NCBI RefSeq assembly: GCF_937976265.1
Contig: NZ_CALJRX010000306.1
Location: forward strand, 1 to 20,688
Direction: 5' to 3'
Source of the DNA: an uncultured Haemophilus sp.
GTDB lineage: Bacteria > Pseudomonadota > Gammaproteobacteria > Enterobacterales > Pasteurellaceae
Length of the DNA stretch: 20,688 nucleotides
Shown one piece after another: positions 15,330 through 20,688 of this stretch. Made by a program: the position numbers and the translations under genes. The notes under the pieces are model-generated. The model had not been told where the DNA came from. It ran no database searches and saw only the letters and a list, made by a program, of their open reading frames with translations. Position 1 is the stretch's first letter; every line of letters starts with the position of its first letter.

Positions 15330-15343
15330 AATGAACGTTCATT
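15330..15343. promoter_or_regulatory. Perfect 14-bp palindrome, possible operator between ompA and ydiJ
   Basis: AATGAACGTTCATT reads the same on both strands. Its core GAACGTTC recurs at 15236-15243, just inside the predicted ompA transcript. Two copies 94 bp apart around divergent promoters suggest a dimeric repressor, but no known regulator could be assigned. Confidence 0.4.
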
Positions 15344-15348
15344 CACAA

Positions 15349-15375
15349 AAATCGGGTTAATTTTTAACCCGATTT
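15349..15375. terminator. Orphan terminator-like hairpin between divergent ompA and ydiJ
   Basis: AAATCGGGTTAA (15349-15360) and TTAACCCGATTT (15364-15375) form a perfect 12-bp stem with a 3-nt loop. On the minus strand it is followed by TTTTTG-type sequence; on the plus strand the tail is CTATTC. No annotated gene ends here, because both neighbours start outwards from this spacer. It may end a small RNA or be a leader structure of ydiJ. Confidence 0.5.
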
Positions 15376-15476
15376 CTATTCTAACAAAAAATATCGTTTG
15401 TTCAAATCGACTTTTTTTTGAGCTTCATATATCATCAAATTCACTTTCTTCTCTTTATTTATGTGTGAGTGATTTT

Positions 15477-18400
15477 ATGTTGCCCCGTCTTTCTAATGTG
15501 CCACAACTTAATAATGTGGTAAGTGATTATCTTAGCGAACTCCAAAAACAGCATTTTGAAGGTGATATTGCCTCAGATTATGCTGACCGCTTAAGTCTTG
15601 CAACAGATAACAGTGTCTATCAACAACTTCCTCAGGCTATTTTATTCCCTAAATCTGTTGCCGATGTGGTACGCATTACCAAATTAGCCAATAAAGAGAA
15701 ATACCTTCATCTAACCTTTACACCTCGCGGTGGTGGCACGGGCACAAATGGACAATCTATTAATAACAATATTATTGTGGATCTCTCTCGCCACATGACG
15801 GGCATTTTAGAGCTTAATATAGAAGAATGTTGGGTTCGCGTGCAGGCAGGCGTCGTAAAAGACCAACTAAACCAATTTTTAAAACCTCACGGTTTATTCT
15901 TTGCGCCAGAACTCTCCACCAGTAATCGAGCAACCCTCGGTGGCATGATTAATACCGATGCATCTGGTCAAGGCTCACTGCAATACGGAAAAACCTCTGA
16001 TCACGTTTTAGCATTACGTTCTGTTTTAATGAATGGTGAAATATTAGATACAAGTGCGGTCAAATCCGACGATGTTTTAGAAAACTACCCGCTTGCAGAA
16101 AATGGTAAAACGTTACACCAAACGATTTTCCAACGTTGTAAAGAAAAGCGCGCCTCAATCATTCAAGATTTGCCACAACTCAATCGTTTTCTCACCGGTT
16201 ACGATCTTAAGAATGTCTTTAATAAAGATGAAAGTGAATTTAATCTCACCCGAATTTTAACGGGGTCAGAAGGTTCACTTGCGTTTATCTGCGAAGCTAA
16301 ACTCAATTTATTGCCGATTCCGAAATATCGTACCTTAATTAATGTGAAGTACAGCTCATTTGATGCCGCCCTTCGCAATGCACCTTTTATGGTGAAAGCC
16401 AATGCCCTTTCAGTCGAAACCGTCGATTCCAAAGTGCTGAACCTTGCTAAGCAAGATATTATTTGGCATTCGGTAAAAGAACTTTTAACAGAAGAAGAAC
16501 AAAATCCCATTCTTGGTTTAAACATTGTGGAATATGCGGGCAACAATCAAGCTAAAATCGACAGCCAAGTAACCGCACTTTGTCAGCAATTAGATGAAAA
16601 AATTGCACAAGGCAAAGATCATATTATCGGCTATCAACTTTGTTCTGACTTGCCTTCTATTGAACGTATTTACGCCATGCGTAAAAAAGCGGTGGGGCTA
16701 TTGGGGAATGCGAAAGGCGCAGCCAAACCGATTCCTTTTGTGGAAGATACCTGTGTGCCACCAGAACATCTTGCCGATTACATTGCAGAATTTAGAGCCT
16801 TATTAGATAGTCACAATCTGCAATATGGGATGTTTGGCCATGTGGATGCCGGCGTATTGCATGTTCGCCCCGCTTTAGACTTATGTGATAAAGAACAAGT
16901 CAAACTCTTTAAACAAATTTCAGATGAAGTGGCAGAACTCACGGTGAAATACGGCGGTTTGTTATGGGGGGAACACGGTAAAGGCGTCCGTTCTCATTAT
17001 GGCGAGAAATTCTTTACACCTGAACTTTGGCAAGAATTACGTTATGTGAAATTTTTATTTGATCCAAACAATCGTCTGAATCCAGGTAAAATCTGTACGC
17101 CACTTAATAGCGATGCGGAGCTTTACTCTATTCTCTCGCCAATGCGTGCCGACAATGATCGCCAAATCCCGATTCAAATACGAGATGAATTCAAAGGTGC
17201 GATGAATTGTAACGGTAACGGACTTTGCTTTAACTTTGATGAGCACAGCATTATGTGCCCTTCCATGAAAGTGAGTAAAAATCGCGTATTCTCACCAAAA
17301 GGGCGAGCTGCTATGGTGCGTGAATGGTTGCGATTAATGGCCAATGAAAACGTATCGCCTGATCAATTAGATTTTCATAAAACACAAGTCAAACTGACCG
17401 CACTTGTGGAACGTTTCCGCAATAGCGTGCAGAAATGGCGTGGTGAATATGACTTCTCACATGAAGTAAAAGCGGCAATGGATACTTGCCTGGCTTGTAA
17501 AGCCTGTGCAAGCCAATGCCCGATTAAAATTGACGTACCAAGTTTCCGTGCGAAATTTTTCCATTTCTACCACAGTCGTTATTTGCGCCCAGCCAAAGAT
17601 CATCTTGTGGCAAATTTAGAAGTTGCTGCACCTTATATGGCGAAACAACCGGCATTATTCAATTATTTCACCAAGCTCAAAGTCACACAAAGCTTGGTTG
17701 AAAAAACGCTTGGCATGACTGATTTGCCTCTCCTTTCAGAGCCAAACCTTCAACAACAATTAGTGGAAATTGGTTATCAAGGCAAAAAATTAGAAGAATT
17801 AGAAGGTCTCAGTGCCACAGAAAAAACCAATATGCTCTTTATCGTGCAAGATCCTTATACCTCTTATTACGATGCGAAAGTGGTGCGAGACTTTGTCGCT
17901 CTCACACAAAAATTAGGATTCTCACCAATCCTTCTGCCTTTTAAACCCAATGGCAAAGCCATGCATATTAAAGGTTTTTTAGCTCGCTTTAGTAAAACCG
18001 CGAAAACACAAGCCGAGTTTTTAAATCGCGTTGCCAAATTAAATGTACCTTTAGTCGGTGTAGATCCAGCCATTGTGCTTTCTTATCGAGATGAATATAA
18101 AGAAGCATTAGGCGATTCTCGCGGTGATTTCCATGTACTCACAGCACATGAATGGCTAACAGCTCAATTAGAAAATAACGCATTACAAAGTGCGGTAAAA
18201 AATATCACCAAATCTGACCGCACTTTTGAGTGGCATTTATTCCCTCATTGCACAGAGTCCACCTTTATGCCAAACAGCCCGAAAGAATGGCAGCATATTT
18301 TTGCGCAATTTGGACAAACCTTGAACGTTGAGAAAGTCGGCTGCTGTGGTATGGCGGGTGTATTTGGTCATGAGGTTCAAAATCAAACCATGTCGAAAGA

Positions 18401-18554
18401 GATTTACGACGTATCATGGGGCAAAAAATTACAAGGTAAAGATCCGAATCATTGTCTCGCAACCGGCTATTCCTGCCGTAGCCAAGTGAAGCGATATGAA
18501 AAAGCCATCTTGAAACACCCTGTTCAAGCATTGCTTGAGGTGTTGAATAGCTAA
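15477..18554 (+). CDS. ydiJ: YdiJ-type FAD and Fe-S D-2-hydroxyglutarate dehydrogenase
   Basis: A large FAD-linked oxidase of 1025 residues; E. coli YdiJ (1018) oxidises D-2-hydroxyglutarate to 2-oxoglutarate. Domains in order: FAD-binding PCMH domain with PRGGGTGTNGQS from about 83 and NRATLGGMINTDASGQGS; FAD-linked oxidase C-terminal domain with FGHVDAGVLHVRP and LLWGEHGKGVRSHYGE; a cysteine-containing segment CNGNGLCFNFDEHSIMCPSM; a 4Fe-4S site Cys671/674/677/681 (CLACKACASQCP); and a C-terminal CCG-type domain with Cys956-Cys957 (VGCCGMAGVFGHE). The ATG at 15477 was chosen because GAG at 15467-15469 is well spaced; an in-frame GTG at 15465 (MSDF) has no ribosome site. It is divergent from ompA, as in H. 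influenzae (HI1163/1164), and convergent with valS. Five uptake cores lie inside, two forming an inverted pair near the end. Confidence 0.93.
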   Translation: MLPRLSNVPQLNNVVSDYLSELQKQHFEGDIASDYADRLSLATDNSVYQQLPQAILFPKSVADVVRITKLANKEKYLHLTFTPRGGGTGTNGQSINNNIIVDLSRHMTGILELNIEECWVRVQAGVVKDQLNQFLKPHGLFFAPELSTSNRATLGGMINTDASGQGSLQYGKTSDHVLALRSVLMNGEILDTSAVKSDDVLENYPLAENGKTLHQTIFQRCKEKRASIIQDLPQLNRFLTGYDLKNVFNKDESEFNLTRILTGSEGSLAFICEAKLNLLPIPKYRTLINVKYSSFDAALRNAPFMVKANALSVETVDSKVLNLAKQDIIWHSVKELLTEEEQNPILGLNIVEYAGNNQAKIDSQVTALCQQLDEKIAQGKDHIIGYQLCSDLPSIERIYAMRKKAVGLLGNAKGAAKPIPFVEDTCVPPEHLADYIAEFRALLDSHNLQYGMFGHVDAGVLHVRPALDLCDKEQVKLFKQISDEVAELTVKYGGLLWGEHGKGVRSHYGEKFFTPELWQELRYVKFLFDPNNRLNPGKICTPLNSDAELYSILSPMRADNDRQIPIQIRDEFKGAMNCNGNGLCFNFDEHSIMCPSMKVSKNRVFSPKGRAAMVREWLRLMANENVSPDQLDFHKTQVKLTALVERFRNSVQKWRGEYDFSHEVKAAMDTCLACKACASQCPIKIDVPSFRAKFFHFYHSRYLRPAKDHLVANLEVAAPYMAKQPALFNYFTKLKVTQSLVEKTLGMTDLPLLSEPNLQQQLVEIGYQGKKLEELEGLSATEKTNMLFIVQDPYTSYYDAKVVRDFVALTQKLGFSPILLPFKPNGKAMHIKGFLARFSKTAKTQAEFLNRVAKLNVPLVGVDPAIVLSYRDEYKEALGDSRGDFHVLTAHEWLTAQLENNALQSAVKNITKSDRTFEWHLFPHCTESTFMPNSPKEWQHIFAQFGQTLNVEKVGCCGMAGVFGHEVQNQTMSKEIYDVSWGKKLQGKDPNHCLATGYSCRSQVKRYEKAILKHPVQALLEVLNS
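18187..18226. repeat. Inverted pair of uptake sequences inside ydiJ
   Basis: AAAGTGCGGT (18187-18196) and ACCGCACTTT (18217-18226) could form a 10-bp stem with a 20-nt loop. They encode SAV and DRT, common peptide outcomes of uptake cores. Unlike the pair after suhB, this one is within a reading frame and has no T run. Confidence 0.85.
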
Positions 18555-18583
18555 AATCAATTTTCTGCTTGCAACAATATCGA

Positions 18584-18618
18584 CGAAAATAAAAAGAGGC
18601 CAGATTTAAAATCTGACC
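18584..18618 (-). terminator. valS terminator, possibly also serving ydiJ
   Basis: On the minus strand GGTCAGAT pairs with the following ATCTGGCC (one G-T pair), then TCTTTTTATTTT follows. The stem occupies 18598-18618, 22 bp after the valS stop. In the plus direction a weaker tail (GCTTTCTT) follows, so partial use by ydiJ is possible. Confidence 0.8.
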
Positions 18619-18640
18619 GCTTTCTTACTTCGTTTAAAAA

Positions 18641-20688
18641 CTACAACGCTTCAATCGCTTTATACTGCTCTTGGATTTTTTCTAATCCAGATTGGTATTC
18701 TGCTTGTTTTTCACGTTCTTTCGCAATCACCGCTTCTGGTGCTTTAGCCACGAAAGCTTCGTTGCTAAGTTTGTTCTCGATACGTTTAACTTCATTTTGA
18801 TATTTTTCAATCTCTTTGGTTAAACGGGCAAGCTCGGCTTCTTTATTGATAAAGCCAGCCATTGGTACGAGCAATTCAGCATTGCCAACGAGTTTCGCTA
18901 CCGCAAGTGGTGCGGTTTCGTTTGCGGCTAACACTTGAACGTTGTCTAATTTCGCCATGGCTTTTAAAAGAGCGGTCTGTTTTTCGAGAATTTTTGCATT
19001 TTCTGCACTTAAATTACGGAATAACAGATCTAAGCCTTTACTTGGTGCGATGTTGCTTTCTGCACGAATATTACGTACCGCAACGATCACTTCTTTTAAC
19101 CACTCAATTTCAGCTTCTGCTTCTGGATCAAAGCCGTTTTCTTCCACTTGTGGGAAAGGTTGTAACATAATGCTGTCAGCCGTAATGCCTACAAATCCTT
19201 TCACTTTTTGCCAAATTTCTTCGGTAATAAATGGAATGAGCGGATGTGCTAAACGTAATAATTTTTCTAACACGTGAACCAAGGTTTGGCTTGCTGCACG
19301 GATTTGTGCTGCATTGCCGTTTGCAAATACTGGTTTAGTCAATTCTAAATACCAGTCGCAGAATTGGTTCCAAGTAAACTCATAAATCGCATTGGCACAA
19401 AGATCGAAACGATATTGGCTTAATGAGTTACGGAAAGTTTCTACTGTGCGATTGAATTCTGATTGAATCCAACGATCCGCTAATGAGAATTCGATCTCGC
19501 CTTCGCTTAAATCTAATTTTTCATTCGTTAAGACGAAACGGCTTGCATTCCACAATTTGTTACAGAAGTTGCGGTAGCCTTCTAGGCGTTTCATATCCCA
19601 GTTGATGTCACGGCCGTTTGAAGCCAGCGCAGCTAATGTGAAACGTAATGCGTCTGTACCGTGAGCGGCAATACCTTCAGCGAATTCTTTACGCGTTGCT
19701 TTAGCAATTTTCTCTGCTAATTGCGGCTGCATCATGTTGCCAGTGCGTTTTTCAAGTAAATCTTCAAGGCTGATACCGTCAATCATATCGATTGGGTCAA
19801 GCACGTTACCTTTCGATTTCGACATTTTTTGGCCGTTTTCATCACGGATCAAGCCTGTTACATACACCGTTTTGAATGGTACTTGTGGTTTGCCGTTTTC
19901 ATCTTTTACGAAGTGCATCGTAAACATAATCATACGCGCAACCCAGAAGAAGATGATGTCAAAGCCGGTAATCAACACGTCCGTTGGGTGGAACATTTTG
20001 AGTTCTTTGGTTTGCTCTGGCCAACCTAGCGTTGAGAACGTCCATAAGCCTGATGAGAACCACGTATCTAACACATCTTCATCTTGTTTAAGTTCAACCG
20101 CAGAATCTAAGTTGTATTTTGACCGCACTTCTTCTTCGTTACGTGCGACATAAACGTTGCCTTCTGCGTCATACCACGCTGGAATACGGTGTCCCCACCA
20201 AAGTTGGCGAGAGATACACCAATCTTGAATATCACGCATCCAAGAGAAGTAAAGGTTTTCGTATTGTTTCGGCACGAATTGGATTTCGCCGTCTTCCACC
20301 GCTTTAATCGCTACATCAGCAAGCGGTTTCACGCTCACATACCATTGGTCGGTTAACATCGGCTCAATCGGCACGCCACCACGGTCGCCATAAGGCACTT
20401 TGAGATCGTGTGGTTTGATTTCGTCTAATAAACCAAGTGCTTCAAAATCTGCCACGATTTTCTTACGTGCAGCGAAACGCTCTAAGCCACGGTAATCCGC
20501 AGGAATAATTGCTTCATAGCCGGCAAGTGGTTTGCCGTCTGTGCCGATAATTTCTGCTTCATCACGAATATCTGCATTTAAGGTTAACACGTTAACCATC
20601 GGCAAGCTGTGACGTTTACCCACTTCGTAGTCGTTGAAGTCATGCGCAGGGGTAATTTTCACCACACCAGTACCAAATTCACGATCAA
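18641..20688 (-). CDS. valS: ValS, valyl-tRNA synthetase, 5' end outside window
   Basis: Charges tRNA-Val in the cytoplasm. The reading frame is open to the right edge (it enters as DREFGTGVVKITPAHDF), so the true start and the HIGH motif are missing; about 681 residues are present of roughly 950 in the family. Visible in order: part of the CP1 editing domain; DWCISRQLWWGHRIPAWY; DEDVLDTWFSSGLWTFSTLGWPE; the KMSKS loop in GQKMSKSKGNVLDP (near 19,810-19,830); the anticodon-binding domain with RFDLCANAIYEFTWNQFCDWYLE; and a C-terminal coiled-coil arm rich in Glu/Lys from about 18,645 to 18,850 (ELARLTKEIEKYQNEVKRIENKL). It ends in a hairpin terminator. A variant uptake core (AAGAGCGGT) and one exact core (20122-20130) lie inside. 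Confidence 0.97.
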   Translation of the reverse strand, partial: DREFGTGVVKITPAHDFNDYEVGKRHSLPMVNVLTLNADIRDEAEIIGTDGKPLAGYEAIIPADYRGLERFAARKKIVADFEALGLLDEIKPHDLKVPYGDRGGVPIEPMLTDQWYVSVKPLADVAIKAVEDGEIQFVPKQYENLYFSWMRDIQDWCISRQLWWGHRIPAWYDAEGNVYVARNEEEVRSKYNLDSAVELKQDEDVLDTWFSSGLWTFSTLGWPEQTKELKMFHPTDVLITGFDIIFFWVARMIMFTMHFVKDENGKPQVPFKTVYVTGLIRDENGQKMSKSKGNVLDPIDMIDGISLEDLLEKRTGNMMQPQLAEKIAKATRKEFAEGIAAHGTDALRFTLAALASNGRDINWDMKRLEGYRNFCNKLWNASRFVLTNEKLDLSEGEIEFSLADRWIQSEFNRTVETFRNSLSQYRFDLCANAIYEFTWNQFCDWYLELTKPVFANGNAAQIRAASQTLVHVLEKLLRLAHPLIPFITEEIWQKVKGFVGITADSIMLQPFPQVEENGFDPEAEAEIEWLKEVIVAVRNIRAESNIAPSKGLDLLFRNLSAENAKILEKQTALLKAMAKLDNVQVLAANETAPLAVAKLVGNAELLVPMAGFINKEAELARLTKEIEKYQNEVKRIENKLSNEAFVAKAPEAVIAKEREKQAEYQSGLEKIQEQYKAIEAL

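Larger units (their letters stand above)
578..20130. repeat. Hin-type DNA-uptake signal sequences, 20 exact 9-bp cores
   Basis: Cores of AAGTGCGGT on the plus strand start at 685, 1927, 4375, 7001, 8365, 11323, 16052 and 18188. Complementary ACCGCACTT cores start at 578, 3975, 6007, 7017, 8405, 9492, 10293, 12796, 16572, 17397, 18217 and 20122. Many have A/T-rich flanks on the expected side. They occur in genes and spacers alike. The longest gap is 12,805-16,051, covering lemA, most of the TPM genes, ompA and the ydiJ start. These mark DNA for uptake by competent Haemophilus; the Apl-type variant ACAAGCGGT was not noticed. Counted by eye, so one or two could be missed. Confidence 0.92.

Noticed and set aside
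15465..15476. GTG start for ydiJ adding MSDF
   Set aside because: No ribosome site precedes it; the ATG at 15477 has a spaced GAG.
15461..15480. CRP site (TGTGAGTGATTTTA) before ydiJ
   Set aside because: The second half-site TCACA is absent.
19734..20153. 139-codon plus-strand frame inside valS
   Set aside because: It lies wholly opposite conserved ValRS motifs including KMSKS and has no protein-family features.
1..20688. CRISPR arrays, tRNA or rRNA genes, insertion sequences, prophage genes
   Set aside because: No regularly spaced direct repeats, tRNA-like cloverleafs, transposase or phage proteins were seen on either strand.

Overview
The window looks like core chromosome of a Haemophilus species (Pasteurellaceae), most like H. 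parainfluenzae or a close relative of H. influenzae. The strongest evidence is the DNA-uptake core AAGTGCGGT/ACCGCACTT, which I count 20 times in 20.7 kb by eye, in both orientations. That is about one per kb, the density expected of the Hin-type uptake sequence. AT-rich spacers, AAGGA-type ribosome sites and family-level protein matches agree. Species assignment is inference; no 16S is present.

Layout. (1) 1-5988, minus strand: four competence pseudopilin genes comN-comO-comP-comQ, then recC, then the start of nrdR (cut by the left edge). A textbook CRP-S (Sxy-dependent) site lies upstream of comN. (2) suhB runs the other way (6189-6989) and ends at a bidirectional terminator built from two inverted uptake sequences. 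(3) 7035-11355, minus strand: thiB-thiP-thiQ (thiamine ABC importer) followed by bioB (biotin synthase). A TPP riboswitch leads this block, and a 9-bp inverted repeat that would bury the thiB start codon lies between the two. (4) 11628-13863, minus strand: lemA, a soluble TPM-domain gene and a membrane-anchored, glycine-tailed TPM gene, then grxD (CGFS glutaredoxin) with its own promoter and terminator. (5) ompA (P5-like porin) with a long leader, divergent from ydiJ (FAD/Fe-S D-2-hydroxyglutarate dehydrogenase type). The spacer between them holds palindromes and an unexplained hairpin. (6) valS on the minus strand, cut at its 5' end by the right edge.

How the genes relate. The left block joins DNA uptake (pseudopilins) to recombination (recC) under one likely competence promoter. 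The thi/bio block is cofactor supply, with thiamine import probably controlled at translation by TPP. The lemA/TPM block is the least characterised part. From memory of H. influenzae Rd, ompA (HI1164) and grxD (HI1165) are neighbours there, so this three-gene cassette appears to be an insertion, or its absence in Rd a loss. Blocks equivalent to HI0937-0943, HI1019-1022, HI1163-1165 and valS lie side by side here but apart in Rd, so gene order is rearranged. I see no prophage, IS element, CRISPR array, tRNA or rRNA. No wholly new system is evident; the best leads are the riboswitch expression platform, the lemA/TPM cassette, the ompA-ydiJ spacer and the disulfide-rich pseudopilins.
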